Shown here one piece after another: positions 53,229 to 63,249 of a DNA stretch of 64,000 nt; within the stretch, counting starts at the first letter, position 1; each line of letters opens with the position of its first letter. Source of the stretch: Flavobacterium agricola (GTDB taxonomy: Bacteria > Bacteroidota > Bacteroidia > Flavobacteriales > Flavobacteriaceae); the NCBI RefSeq assembly GCF_025919725.1, contig NZ_CP081495.1:930001-994000 (forward strand), written 5' to 3'. A program made the position numbers and the translations under genes. The notes under the pieces were generated by a model. It ran no database searches and was not told where the DNA came from. It saw nothing but the letters and a program-made list of their open reading frames with translations.

Positions 53229-56024
53229 ATGACCAAAACAAATTTCTTTCTACTGCCCTTTTTACTTTTATATGCCGTTATAACGCATGCACAAACAACC
53301 CATCATATTGAAGCGCTTTTTGTAGAAGAAACCAAATCCATAAATATAAAGCAACAAACGCAGTTTTTCACGAGCCAATTATCACAAATTGACACCTTGA
53401 TTTTTAACGATTGGAATAACGCGTACGCATCTAAAATTTCGCCTTTAGGCAAACGTTTTTCAGACGAATTTAAAGGCAGTTTTTTATTGGCCAACAAAGC
53501 TGATTTAGGAAAAACAACCATTCATAAATTTGAAATTAACGGACAAAACGTTTTGCCGTTAATGCAACAAGATATTGATCTTATAAAAATTCCGAATTAT
53601 TTTAACACAACCCAACCGTTAGCAATTACTATTGAATATACGGTGCATTTACCCAATGCAAAGTTTAGTGGTTATGGTATTGATAAAAACGGAAATGTGG
53701 TTTTAAAAAACTGGTTAATTGTTCCTTCTCGTATTGAAGGAAACAAAATGGTTGCTTATCATAATGAGAATTTAGACGATGCAGCTTTACAAAACGCAAA
53801 TTTTACAGCAACTTTTACTACCTTATCTCAAAACAGATATTTTTTGGCAGCCAACGGAACGGTTGAAACCACCGAAAATGTTTGTAAAATTGAAGCCAAT
53901 GGAGTAAAAAACTTAGAAATTCAACTTTATAAAAGTGATGAATTTATTACCTACGTTACGCCTGATCGATTGGTTTTTTCGAACATTAACGAAGCTAAAA
54001 TTACCAACCACCAACAAAGCGAATCGGTTAACAAAATTGTACAATTTGTAGATGGTGCCTTGCTTATTCAAAACAGCAATCCGGTATTGGTTTCTTATCA
54101 CGATTATTTAGAAAGTCCGCTTTACGGTCTAAATCAATTACCTTCTTTCATTGCTCCGTTTGACAATCAGCTGTTGTTTGAGCTTAAGTTTTTAAAAACG
54201 TACATCAGCAAAATTACCTATCAAAACTTTAATGATAATCCGCGAACAGAAACTTGGATACGTGATGGCTACCAAACGTACCTAATTATGGAATATATAA
54301 ATACCTTTTATCCGGGTATTAAAATGATGGGGAATATTTCGAATATTAAACCGCTTCAATATTACAACTTGTTTCGCCATAACTTTAACGATCAGTTTTA
54401 TTTGGTTTATTTATTAATGGCTCGAAAAAATTTAGATCAGCCCATTGGCGATTCTAAAGAAAATGCCATTAAGTTTAACGAGCAAATTGCTGGGCGCTAC
54501 AAATCGGGGTTAAATTTTAATTATTTAGCAAATTATTTAGGCGAAAACACGTTTGAAAACATGTTGGAAAATTACAGCTTGTTAACTCAAAAACAACAAA
54601 CAAATGAAAATGATTTTTTCAATTTAATAAATAACAAAGCCAGCAAACCAACCGATTGGTTTTACAATTTAGTGCACAGCAATCATTTAATTGATTATAA
54701 AATTAAAAAATCTGAAACCGATAGCACAGGCACGTATTTGCACCTTACAAACAAAACTGCAAATCCGTATCCAACAACCTTATATACCGTAAAAAATGAT
54801 ACGATAACCGGCCGCATGTGGATTCCAGGATTTGTAAACGATACGGTAATTCATTTTAAAGATTCAGATCAAAAATATGTGTTAAATTATTTTGGCGAAG
54901 TTCCTGAAATGTACCGCAATAACAATTGGCACAACCCAAACGGGACATTCGGAATTAGTAAACCAATAAAACTTACGTTTTTAAAAGATACCGAAGATCC
55001 GAACGCCAACCAGATCTTTTTTTTACCAGAATTTGGCTATAATTTGTACGATGGTTTATCGCCAGCATTGAGCTTTAATAACAAATCGGTTTTACCTAAA
55101 AAATTTATTTTTGATGTTGCGCCAACATATTCGTTTAAAACAGAATCGTTAATTGGTAATGCTAGCTTTACCTACAACCAAATGTTTCGCAATCAAAAAT
55201 TACAAAACATTCGGTACAACATTTTTGGAAATACTTACCATTATGCGCCGAATTTGCGTTATTACAAATTTTCACCATCGGTAACTTTTAGTTTTCGAGA
55301 TCCAGATTTACGCATCAATTCATTTCAAAACATCATGTTGCGTTATGTGGTTCTTAATCGTGAAAAAAGCGCTTTGTTTGATCCAAAAGATGCCAGTTAT
55401 TCTATTTTTAATTTACGATACTCGAGCGTAGAACATGAATTTATACGTTTATTTTCGAAACGAGTTGATTTACAATTGGCAAATATTTTTGGTAAAATTA
55501 GTGCCGAAACCCATTATCGTTATTTATTTAAAGACAAGCGTCACGTATCGGTTCGTGGTTATTTTGGAACATTTTTGTACAATAAAACCGAATCAGCATT
55601 TTTTGATTTTGGTGTAGATCGTCCAACCGATTATTTGTACGATTACGGCTTATACGGACGATCTGAAACTACCGGATTTTTTTCGCAACAATTTGTAATG
55701 GCCGAGGGCGGATTTAAATCGCGTTTTACCAACCAATACGCCAACCAATGGCTGACAACCAGCAACGTAAGTTTTACCATTTGGAATTGGATTGAAGCTT
55801 ATGGCGATATTGGTTTTATGAAAAGCAAAGGCTCAAACCCGTATTTTATTTACGATTCGGGCATAAAATTAAACTTAGTACAAGATTATTTTGAGCTGTA
55901 TTTTCCGATATATTCTAGTAACGGATGGGAAATTGCCGAGCAAGATTATTCCAAACGCATTCGGTTTTTAATAACCTTAAGCCCCAGAACGCTCTCTTCA
56001 TTATTTACAAGAAAGTGGTTTTAA
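53229..56024 (+). CDS. M1-aminopeptidase-like exported protein lacking the zinc site
   Basis: The 931-residue protein has a signal peptide (MTKTNFFLLPFLLLYAVITHAQ). Residues about 25-245 form an M1-like beta-sheet domain. Residues about 300-540 resemble the M1 catalytic domain, with WIRDGYQTY (343-351) standing where active enzymes have WLNEGFA. The position where HEXXH should lie (about 323-327) reads KTYIS, and no HEXXH occurs nearby, so zinc peptidase activity is not expected. The C-terminal half (about 600-931) is rich in alternating strands (SPSVTFSFRDPDLRIN, HVSVRGYFGTFLYNK) and ends in WF, which suggests an outer-membrane barrel. Such proteins are often called aminopeptidase or metalloprotease, but a binding or scaffold role seems more likely. 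Confidence 0.8.
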   Translation: MTKTNFFLLPFLLLYAVITHAQTTHHIEALFVEETKSINIKQQTQFFTSQLSQIDTLIFNDWNNAYASKISPLGKRFSDEFKGSFLLANKADLGKTTIHKFEINGQNVLPLMQQDIDLIKIPNYFNTTQPLAITIEYTVHLPNAKFSGYGIDKNGNVVLKNWLIVPSRIEGNKMVAYHNENLDDAALQNANFTATFTTLSQNRYFLAANGTVETTENVCKIEANGVKNLEIQLYKSDEFITYVTPDRLVFSNINEAKITNHQQSESVNKIVQFVDGALLIQNSNPVLVSYHDYLESPLYGLNQLPSFIAPFDNQLLFELKFLKTYISKITYQNFNDNPRTETWIRDGYQTYLIMEYINTFYPGIKMMGNISNIKPLQYYNLFRHNFNDQFYLVYLLMARKNLDQPIGDSKENAIKFNEQIAGRYKSGLNFNYLANYLGENTFENMLENYSLLTQKQQTNENDFFNLINNKASKPTDWFYNLVHSNHLIDYKIKKSETDSTGTYLHLTNKTANPYPTTLYTVKNDTITGRMWIPGFVNDTVIHFKDSDQKYVLNYFGEVPEMYRNNNWHNPNGTFGISKPIKLTFLKDTEDPNANQIFFLPEFGYNLYDGLSPALSFNNKSVLPKKFIFDVAPTYSFKTESLIGNASFTYNQMFRNQKLQNIRYNIFGNTYHYAPNLRYYKFSPSVTFSFRDPDLRINSFQNIMLRYVVLNREKSALFDPKDASYSIFNLRYSSVEHEFIRLFSKRVDLQLANIFGKISAETHYRYLFKDKRHVSVRGYFGTFLYNKTESAFFDFGVDRPTDYLYDYGLYGRSETTGFFSQQFVMAEGGFKSRFTNQYANQWLTTSNVSFTIWNWIEAYGDIGFMKSKGSNPYFIYDSGIKLNLVQDYFELYFPIYSSNGWEIAEQDYSKRIRFLITLSPRTLSSLFTRKWF

Positions 56025-56131
56025 ATTTAAATATTCATTATTTTTAACCCAAAAAAATATATAATAAATAATTACATTGCTATAAAAATATGTTTTTTTA
56101 ATAATTACTTAGCACAACATAGGCAAACCAA

Positions 56132-56161
56132 TTGCATTTTAATAATAAATAATTAAATTTG
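56132..56161 (+). promoter_or_regulatory. Promoter of the fused E1 gene
   Basis: TTG (56132-56134), a 19-base spacer and TAAATTTG (56154-56161) match the consensus. The ATG is 21 bases further on. Confidence 0.78.
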
Positions 56162-56182
56162 TAAGAATCAATATTTAAACTT

Positions 56183-58585
56183 ATGAATCAACCTGCAACT
56201 AAAGAAGTACTATCATTTGATGATTTTAAAGCCGAAGTTTTACACGATTACAAATTAGCTCGTGTAAGCCGAGAATGTAGTTTGTTAGGTCGTAAAGAGG
56301 TTTTAACAGGAAAAGCTAAATTTGGCATTTTTGGCGACGGAAAAGAACTTCCGCAAATTGCAATGGCAAAAGCCTTTAAAAATGGCGATTTTAGATCGGG
56401 TTATTATCGTGACCAAACGTTTATGATGGCAATTGGAGCTTTAACTCCACAACAATTTTTTGCCGGATTATATGGCCATGCGGATATAGATTTAGAACCT
56501 ATGAGTTCTGGACGTCAAATGGGCGGACATTTTTCTACCCCATTTTTAGACAAAAACGGAAATTGGAAAAACTTAACCGAGCAAAAAAACTCGTCGGCAG
56601 ATATTTCTCCCACAGCGGGGCAAATGCCACGTTTATTAGGTTTAGCGCAAGCTTCTAAAATTTTTAGAAACGTACCAAACATTGATACAACCAACTTCTC
56701 AAACAACGGAAACGAAATTGCTTGGGGAACTATTGGTAACGCATCAACTTCAGAAGGTTTATTTTTTGAAACTTTTAATGCTGCTGGTGTTTTGCAAGTT
56801 CCAATGATTATTAGCGTTTGGGATGATGAATATGGGATTTCCGTTCACGCTAAACATCAAACAACAAAAGAAAATATTTCTGAAATATTAAAAGGTTTTC
56901 AACGTGAAGAAAACACAAACGGTTACGAAATTTTTACCGTTTTAGGCTGGGATTATGTGGCGTTAATTGAAACGTATACTAAAGCAGCTGATTTAGCACG
57001 TAAAAACCATGTACCGGTTTTAATTCACGTACAACAATTAACTCAGCCACAAGGGCACTCAACTTCAGGTTCACACGAACGTTATAAATCGGCAGAACGT
57101 TTACAATGGGAAACCGATTTTGATTGTATTGCTAAAATGAAAAGCTGGATGATTGCCAACCAAATTGCAACAGAAGCTGATTTAGATACAATTGATGCAG
57201 ATGCTAAGGCAGAAGTGCTTGAAGCTAAAAAAGCAGCTTGGAGCGCGTATTTAGAACCAATTAAGGCAGAAAGAGAACAGTTGTTAGTTGTTTTAAACAA
57301 CTTGATTGTTACAAATGTAGAACCTGCTTATATTTCTAACTTAGCTGCAGAATTAAAAACCATAAAAGATCCAATTCGTAAAGACATTTTAGTAACAGCA
57401 CGTAAAGTTTTATATAAAATTAAAACACAAGCTGCTAAAACTGAATTAAGCGAATGGATTAAAACATATACCGAAAAAATTCAGCCGTTATATAGCGATC
57501 ATTTATTTTCGAGTTCAAATGCAAATATCGAAAATTCTCAAACTGTAAATCCTGCTTATGCAGCCGATGCTGAGTTAGTTGATGCTAGATTGATTTTACG
57601 AGATAACTTTGATGCTATTTTTAACAAATACCCAGAAACTTTAATTTTTGGAGAAGATTCTGGAAATATTGGTGATGTTAATCAAGGTTTAGAAGGCATG
57701 CAAGAAAAATACGGAGAACTACGTATTGCAGATGCCGGTATCAGAGAAGCAACTATTTTAGGCCAAGGAATTGGAATGGCAATGCGCGGATTACGCCCAA
57801 TTGCAGAAATTCAGTACTTAGATTACTTGTTATACGCTTTACAAATTATGAGTGATGATTTGGCTACGTTACAATATCGTACGCGTGGGCAACAAAAAGC
57901 ACCTTTAATTATTAGAACGCGTGGGCACCGTTTAGAAGGCATTTGGCACTCAGGCTCGCCAATGGGCATGATAATTAATGCTATTCGTGGTATTCATGTT
58001 TTAGTTCCGCGTAACATGACAAAAGCTGCTGGTTTTTACAACACTTTATTAAGTTCTGACGAGCCAGCTTTAGTAATTGAATGTTTAAATGGTTACCGAT
58101 TAAAAGAAAAAATGCCAATTAATTTGGGTGAATTTAAAACACCTATTGGTGAAATTGAAGTTTTAAGAGAAGGTACCGATATTACTTTAGTTTCTTACGG
58201 TTCTACCCTTCGTTTGGTAGAAACAGCTGCTGAAGAATTAGCTCAAATAGGTATTTCTGTAGAAATTATTGACGTTCAATCGTTATTACCTTTTGATATA
58301 AAACATGACGTGGTTAAATCAATAGCTAAAACCAATCGTTTATTAATTGTTGATGAAGATGTTCCTGGAGGAGCTGCGGCTTATTTAATGCAACAAATAG
58401 TTGAAGAGCAAAATGCTTATCGCTTTTTAGATAGCAAACCGGAAACATTAACGGCTAAAGCACACAGACCGGCATACGGTACAGATGGTGATTATTTTTC
58501 TAAACCTTCGGTTGAAGATATTTATGAAAAAGTTTATGCCATGATGCACGAAGCAAATCCAAAAAAATATCCAAGTTTATATTAA
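56183..58585 (+). CDS. 2-oxoacid dehydrogenase E1, fused alpha and beta subunits (branched-chain type)
   Basis: The 800-residue thiamine-diphosphate enzyme joins E1-alpha (about 1-400) and E1-beta (about 450-800) in one chain. Alpha shows GYYRDQTFMMAIG, MGGHFSTP, the ThDP motif region GNASTSEGLFFETFNAAGVL and WDDEYGISVHA. Beta shows FGEDSGNIGDVNQGLEG, DAGIREATILGQGIGMA, GHRLEGIWHSGSPMGMI and the C-terminal DEDVPGGAAAYL. It decarboxylates 2-oxoacids, most likely branched-chain ones or pyruvate, and passes the acyl group to a lipoyl E2 encoded elsewhere. The fusion is common in Flavobacteriia. It has its own promoter and terminator. Confidence 0.93.
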   Translation: MNQPATKEVLSFDDFKAEVLHDYKLARVSRECSLLGRKEVLTGKAKFGIFGDGKELPQIAMAKAFKNGDFRSGYYRDQTFMMAIGALTPQQFFAGLYGHADIDLEPMSSGRQMGGHFSTPFLDKNGNWKNLTEQKNSSADISPTAGQMPRLLGLAQASKIFRNVPNIDTTNFSNNGNEIAWGTIGNASTSEGLFFETFNAAGVLQVPMIISVWDDEYGISVHAKHQTTKENISEILKGFQREENTNGYEIFTVLGWDYVALIETYTKAADLARKNHVPVLIHVQQLTQPQGHSTSGSHERYKSAERLQWETDFDCIAKMKSWMIANQIATEADLDTIDADAKAEVLEAKKAAWSAYLEPIKAEREQLLVVLNNLIVTNVEPAYISNLAAELKTIKDPIRKDILVTARKVLYKIKTQAAKTELSEWIKTYTEKIQPLYSDHLFSSSNANIENSQTVNPAYAADAELVDARLILRDNFDAIFNKYPETLIFGEDSGNIGDVNQGLEGMQEKYGELRIADAGIREATILGQGIGMAMRGLRPIAEIQYLDYLLYALQIMSDDLATLQYRTRGQQKAPLIIRTRGHRLEGIWHSGSPMGMIINAIRGIHVLVPRNMTKAAGFYNTLLSSDEPALVIECLNGYRLKEKMPINLGEFKTPIGEIEVLREGTDITLVSYGSTLRLVETAAEELAQIGISVEIIDVQSLLPFDIKHDVVKSIAKTNRLLIVDEDVPGGAAAYLMQQIVEEQNAYRFLDSKPETLTAKAHRPAYGTDGDYFSKPSVEDIYEKVYAMMHEANPKKYPSLY

Positions 58586-58586
58586 C

Positions 58587-58618
58587 AAAAAACCTCCTAG
58601 TTAACTAGGAGGTTTTTT
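58587..58618. terminator. Bidirectional terminator after the E1 gene
   Basis: A perfect palindrome (arms 58587-58602 and 58603-58618) begins and ends with A6 and T6 runs. It is shared by the E1 gene (+) and the convergent small gene (-). Confidence 0.9.
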
Positions 58619-58623
58619 TATGC

Positions 58624-58917
58624 TTAATTAAAGCTTCCTTCAACAGCATGTATAACATTATCAGTGGTCCAAATTGCAATTAAATTATTTGTTTCAAAAT
58701 TTAAAACTAAATTTACTGGAATATCTAGGTTGTCTTTCCAGGAAATTGATAGCAAGGCATCATCTAAATTTTGACAGCTAATTTTTTCTCTTCCAAAAGA
58801 AATGGTTGTGTCTGTAACCATTTTCCAATACATATGATCCTGGTCATCAAATTTAATATGAACGGCTGTATTGTCGTAATTTAAACATGTAACTTTACCT
58901 AACATGGAATGCATCAT
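58624..58917 (-). CDS. Small soluble beta-rich protein, possibly lipocalin-like (MoaF-like)
   Basis: The 97-residue protein has strand pairs such as TAVHIKFDDQDHMYWKMV and VNLVLNFETNNLIAIWTT that resemble small MoaF-like lipocalin folds. This is by eye only. No signal peptide is present. The start could be either of the first two methionines (MMHSM). It is monocistronic, convergent with the E1 gene. A palindrome lies about 62 bases upstream. Confidence 0.6.
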   Translation of the reverse strand: MMHSMLGKVTCLNYDNTAVHIKFDDQDHMYWKMVTDTTISFGREKISCQNLDDALLSISWKDNLDIPVNLVLNFETNNLIAIWTTDNVIHAVEGSFN

Positions 58918-58978
58918 AGCAGTTGGATTTTAAAATAAACGTAACAATTTAATTAACAAAGTTTTATATAAAAAAACA

Positions 58979-59006
58979 AATCGATTAAATGCATTTTTAA
59001 TCGATT
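58979..59006. repeat. Inverted repeat between the small gene and the TPR gene
   Basis: Arms aatcgattaaa (58979-58989) and tttaatcgatt (58996-59006) are perfect complements around tgcatt. It lies 62-89 bases upstream of the 58917 start. It could be an operator or a second hairpin behind the TPR gene terminator. Confidence 0.8.
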
Positions 59007-59014
59007 ATTGAAAT

Positions 59015-59052
59015 AAAAAAAAAAGACAACGTAATGTTGTCCTTTTTTTTTA
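59015..59052 (-). terminator. Terminator of the gyrA-TPR operon
   Basis: The arms gacaac and gttgtc (59025-59030 and 59036-59041) are flanked by long A and T runs. It lies just after the stop of the TPR gene at 59057. Confidence 0.8.
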
Positions 59053-59056
59053 TTAT

Positions 59057-60355
59057 TTAGCTATTTTTTAATGCTTTGTGTTTTGCATCCATATCTAAAT
59101 TTCTGTATGTGTTTAAAAGCAATTGTTTTAATTGATCGTTAGGATTCAATTCGTATGCTTTTTCGAAAAAAGGTAAAGCTTTTTGGAAATTTTCTTTACG
59201 TTTTTTTGATAACGCATCGTATTCCGCTTGTTCTTTTTTAGACATTCCTAATGAATTCATTTTATTCACTAAGTTTACATCATCACTTAAATAAACAACT
59301 CCAATGTTATTATATGCGTTATAATCTTTCGGGTTTAACTCAATCGCTTTTTTGTAATATTTAATAGCGTTTTCGTTATCTTTTGCTTCTGCAGAAACAA
59401 CACCTAAATTATAATATAAAACCGGATCGTTTGGTTTTAATTTAATTGCTTCTTGTACTAAGCTAGAATATTTAGCTTTATCACCTTCTTGAAAATACAA
59501 GTTTGCTTCTGCTAAAATTAAATCTGTATCTGTTGGATTTAATTTACGTGCATCAGCCATAATGGTTTTAGCTTGAGCACCTTTGTTTTGGTATAATAAA
59601 ATGTTTACCAAGTTTTTGTAAATATCTCCTTTTTTAGATGGTACGTGCTCTTCTGTTGGGTTTTCATAAACTTTAGAAGTAACAGCTTTATCACGGTTAG
59701 CTTTAGAATCAAATAATTCCTCCTGACCAGAAACTTTGTTTACTGCTAAATAATTTGTTGTTTCTCCGGTATAACCGCTATCTAATAAAGCATTGTATAA
59801 GTTAACTGCTGCATCTAAATTATTGTTTTGGTGAGATAAAACAGCTGCATTGTATAAATATTCTTGTTTAGAATTATTCATATCATACATTGCTTTAAAA
59901 CCTAAAGCTGCATTGTTTAAATCTTCAGCACGGTAAGCTTCCATAGTTAACTTGTGAGCAACGGCTTCTAATTGTGCAAACATATCATCAACTTTAGCAG
60001 CATATTCTTTTTTTGCTGTGTTATCGTTGTTTTTAATGTTTTGCAATTTTCCTGTAACATCAACAATTTGAGTTAAAGTAAACTGATCAACCGCATTCGG
60101 ATCTTTTTGGTAAGCCGAAAGTCCTTTAATAATTGGACGGATAGTAGCAAAATAATCTGCTGCTAATTGATCTTCTGCAGATAAACCTGACATTGCAGAT
60201 AATGCAGTCGAATTGCTGTTGAACGTTGCAACATCTTTATCACTAAGCCCTTGTTTTGCGCTTAATTTATTTAATGTTTTTAGCTCTGATTTTTGAGCAT
60301 AGTTAGCAGCTGACATTAGTAAAGCTACTGCTAAAATTGAGTATCTAATTTTCAT
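59057..60355 (-). CDS. Exported tetratricopeptide-repeat protein
   Basis: The 432-residue protein has a signal peptide (MKIRYSILAVALLMSAANYAQ). It contains several TPR units: ALGFKAMYDMNNSKQEYLYN, the pair around PVLYYNLGVVSAEAKDNENA and IKYYKKAIELNPKDYNAYNN, and ALPFFEKAYELNPNDQL near the end. TPR proteins are scaffolds, and the partner is unknown. It lies 23 bases after gyrA, so it is probably co-transcribed with it, a pairing also known from other Flavobacteriia. Confidence 0.85.
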   Translation of the reverse strand: MKIRYSILAVALLMSAANYAQKSELKTLNKLSAKQGLSDKDVATFNSNSTALSAMSGLSAEDQLAADYFATIRPIIKGLSAYQKDPNAVDQFTLTQIVDVTGKLQNIKNNDNTAKKEYAAKVDDMFAQLEAVAHKLTMEAYRAEDLNNAALGFKAMYDMNNSKQEYLYNAAVLSHQNNNLDAAVNLYNALLDSGYTGETTNYLAVNKVSGQEELFDSKANRDKAVTSKVYENPTEEHVPSKKGDIYKNLVNILLYQNKGAQAKTIMADARKLNPTDTDLILAEANLYFQEGDKAKYSSLVQEAIKLKPNDPVLYYNLGVVSAEAKDNENAIKYYKKAIELNPKDYNAYNNIGVVYLSDDVNLVNKMNSLGMSKKEQAEYDALSKKRKENFQKALPFFEKAYELNPNDQLKQLLLNTYRNLDMDAKHKALKNS

Positions 60356-60378
60356 CTGTAATATATGTTTGTTTGTTT

Positions 60379-62970
60379 TTATTCTTCTGTTTCGTCTTCT
60401 AAATCATCTTCAAATTCTTCTTCTTCATCCATCAAATCTTCTTCTGGGAAGTCAAGAATTTCTTGATGCTCAGCAGCTACAACAATTGGATTTCCGTCTT
60501 CGTCTAAAGCAGGTTCAAAATCTTCATCTCCTTCTTCACGCATAACTTTTGCTACAGCAGCAATGGCATCGTTACCTTTAATGTTAATTAACTTAACACC
60601 TTGTGTATTTCTACCCATTACGCGTAGGTCAGAAACTTTTAAACGAATGGTTAAACCTGAACGGTTGATAATCATTAAATCATCTGCATCAGTTACGGCA
60701 CCAATAGAAACTAATTGACCTGTTTTATCGGTAACATTCATTGCACGAACACCTTTACCACCACGGTTTGTTTCGCGGTAAACCGAAAGGTCAGAACGTT
60801 TTCCGTATCCGTTTTCAGAAACTACTAAAATTTCTGAATCTAAATCAGAAACGGTTACTAAACCAATAACTTCGTCTGTTTCATTAGCTAAGGTAATACC
60901 ACGAACTCCAGATGCCGTACGGCCCATTGCACGTGTTTTTTCTTCGCTAAAGCGAACCATTTTACCAGATTTTAATGCGATTAAAACTTGGCTTTGTCCG
61001 TTAGTTAATTTAGCTGCAAACAATTCATCATCTTCCTTAATTGTAATGGCATTAATACCGTTTAAACGCGGACGTGAATATTGCTCTAATGGTGTTTTTT
61101 TAACCTGTCCTTGTTTTGTAACCATGATTACAAAATGAGAATCAATATATTCTTGATCTTTTAAATCTTGTGTACAGATAAATGCTTTAACTTTATCATC
61201 ACTTTCGATATTGATTAAGTTTTGAATTGCTCTACCTTTTGATGTTTTTGATCCTTCTGGAATTTCGTAAACGCGCATCCAGAAACATTTTCCTTTTTGA
61301 GTAAAGAACAACATATATTGGTGATTTGTTGCCACGTACATATGCTCTAAGAAATCGTTATCACGAGTTCCTGCAGATTTTTGTCCAACACCACCACGGT
61401 TTTGCGTTTTGTATTCTGACAATGGCGTACGTTTAATATATCCTGCGTGCGAAATGGTGATTACCACTTGCTCGTCAGCAATTAAATCTTCAATAGAAAC
61501 ATCACCACCTGCATATTCAATTACCGAACGGCGTGCATCACCGTATTTATCACGTATTTCAATTAATTCTTCTTTAATTAATTCCATACGTAATTCTTTA
61601 GAAGCCAATAATTCTTTTAAATGATTGATTAACTTCATAATTTCGTCGTACTCCGCACGTAACTTATCTTGTTCTAATCCGGTTAACTGACGTAAACGCA
61701 TTTCTACAATAGCACGTGATTGTACTTCAGATAAATTGAAGCGTTCTATTAAACGGCCTCTTGCTTCTTCCCCATCTTTAGATGAACGGATAATAGCAAT
61801 TACTTCATCAATATTATCTGAAGCAATAATTAATCCTTCTAAAATGTGCGCTCTTTCTTCGGCTTTACGTAACTCAAATTGAGTACGACGCGTAACAACA
61901 TCATGACGATGTTCTACGAAATGGTAAATTAAATCTTTTAAATTTAACATTTCTGGCCTACCATTTACTAATGCAATGTTATTAACCGAGAATGAAGATT
62001 GTAATTGTGTGTATTTATATAAGGTATTTAATACAATGTTAGGCACTGCTTCACGTTTTAAAACGTAAACAATACGCATACCGTTACGATCGGATTCGTC
62101 ACGAATGGTAGAAATACCTTCTATTTTTTTCTCGTTTACTAAATCGGCTGTTTTTTTAATCATTTCAGCCTTATTTACTTGGTACGGAATTTCAGTTACA
62201 ACAATAGCTTCTTTACCATCAACTTCTTCAAACTGCGCTTTTGCACGCATTACCACTCTACCGCGACCTGTTTTAAAAGCTTCACGTACGCCTTCGTATC
62301 CGTAAATAATTCCACCCGTTGGAAAATCAGGTGCTTTAATGTAGTTCATTAACTCATCAATAGTAATTTCATTATTATCGATGTAAGCCAATGTACCATC
62401 AACCACTTCTACCAAGTTATGAGGTGCCATATTTGTTGCCATACCTACTGCAATACCCGATGCTCCGTTAACAAGCAAGTTTGGTATTTTGGTTGGCATA
62501 ACTTTAGGCTCTTCTAAGGTATCGTCAAAGTTTAATTGAAAATCAACCGTTTCTTTATCTAAATCTGCTAAAATTTCTTCAGCAATTTTTTTCATTCTTG
62601 CTTCTGTATAACGCATAGCAGCAGCGCTATCCCCGTCTACCGAACCAAAGTTACCTTGTCCATCAACCAACGTGTAACGTAAAGACCAATCTTGAGCCAT
62701 ACGAACCATGGTATCATAAACCGAGCTATCTCCGTGCGGGTGGTACTTACCTAATACTTCCCCAACAATTCTAGCCGACTTTTTATGTGCTCTATTAGAT
62801 AAAACCCCTAACTCATACATTCCGAAAAGAACCCTTCTGTGCACTGGTTTTAAACCATCTCTAACATCAGGTAGAGCTCTCGAAATGATTACAGACATAG
62901 AATAATCTATGTAAGATGATTTCATTTCGTCTTCAATGTTAATAGATATTAACTTTTCTCCTTCAGACAT
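60379..62970 (-). CDS. gyrA: DNA gyrase subunit A
   Basis: GyrA forms the breakage-reunion core of gyrase. In the 863-residue protein the catalytic tyrosine is Tyr121 in AAAMRYTEARM. The quinolone-resistance region HPHGDSSVYDTM keeps Ser82 and Asp86 (E. coli Ser83 and Asp87), the susceptible state. The C-terminal pinwheel has the GyrA-box variant NRGGKG (in RETNRGGKGVRAMN) and ends in a strongly acidic tail (about 820-863). The length and order of domains are normal. It is divergent from clpC across a 279-base AT-rich gap. Confidence 0.97.
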   Translation of the reverse strand: MSEGEKLISINIEDEMKSSYIDYSMSVIISRALPDVRDGLKPVHRRVLFGMYELGVLSNRAHKKSARIVGEVLGKYHPHGDSSVYDTMVRMAQDWSLRYTLVDGQGNFGSVDGDSAAAMRYTEARMKKIAEEILADLDKETVDFQLNFDDTLEEPKVMPTKIPNLLVNGASGIAVGMATNMAPHNLVEVVDGTLAYIDNNEITIDELMNYIKAPDFPTGGIIYGYEGVREAFKTGRGRVVMRAKAQFEEVDGKEAIVVTEIPYQVNKAEMIKKTADLVNEKKIEGISTIRDESDRNGMRIVYVLKREAVPNIVLNTLYKYTQLQSSFSVNNIALVNGRPEMLNLKDLIYHFVEHRHDVVTRRTQFELRKAEERAHILEGLIIASDNIDEVIAIIRSSKDGEEARGRLIERFNLSEVQSRAIVEMRLRQLTGLEQDKLRAEYDEIMKLINHLKELLASKELRMELIKEELIEIRDKYGDARRSVIEYAGGDVSIEDLIADEQVVITISHAGYIKRTPLSEYKTQNRGGVGQKSAGTRDNDFLEHMYVATNHQYMLFFTQKGKCFWMRVYEIPEGSKTSKGRAIQNLINIESDDKVKAFICTQDLKDQEYIDSHFVIMVTKQGQVKKTPLEQYSRPRLNGINAITIKEDDELFAAKLTNGQSQVLIALKSGKMVRFSEEKTRAMGRTASGVRGITLANETDEVIGLVTVSDLDSEILVVSENGYGKRSDLSVYRETNRGGKGVRAMNVTDKTGQLVSIGAVTDADDLMIINRSGLTIRLKVSDLRVMGRNTQGVKLINIKGNDAIAAVAKVMREEGDEDFEPALDEDGNPIVVAAEHQEILDFPEEDLMDEEEEFEDDLEDETEE

Positions 62971-63249
62971 ATTTATTTTATTAATTTATAATCTTTTTCT
63001 TAACGTGCTAATATACGTATTTTAACTTTATTTCACGTAATTCTTAAAACAAAAAAACACAAAAAAAGTTTCGCACTTGTGCACAATTTTTCTTGATTTT
63101 TAACGCTTTTATTTTTAAATCTCATATTTTTTTTGTCAATTAGCAAAAGTACAAAACATGACAAGTTAGCATTAAAACTTAAATTAACACTTTAGGTACG
63201 ATATTTGCGGCTTAAATTATTTACTAACAATTAAAATGTTAACTTACAG
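62971..63249. other. Intergenic region between gyrA and clpC
   Basis: This 279-base gap must hold both divergent promoters. On the plus strand GATATTTG (63200-63207) is one base off the -7 consensus, 43 bases before clpC. No clear -33 box or ClpC-type heat-shock operator (CIRCE-like) is visible. Long A and T runs occupy 63040-63140. Confidence 0.5.

Noticed and set aside
62710..62745. Quinolone-resistance change in gyrA
   Set aside because: The serine and aspartate equivalent to E. coli Ser83 and Asp87 are both kept; the second serine of GDSSVYD is usual in this phylum.
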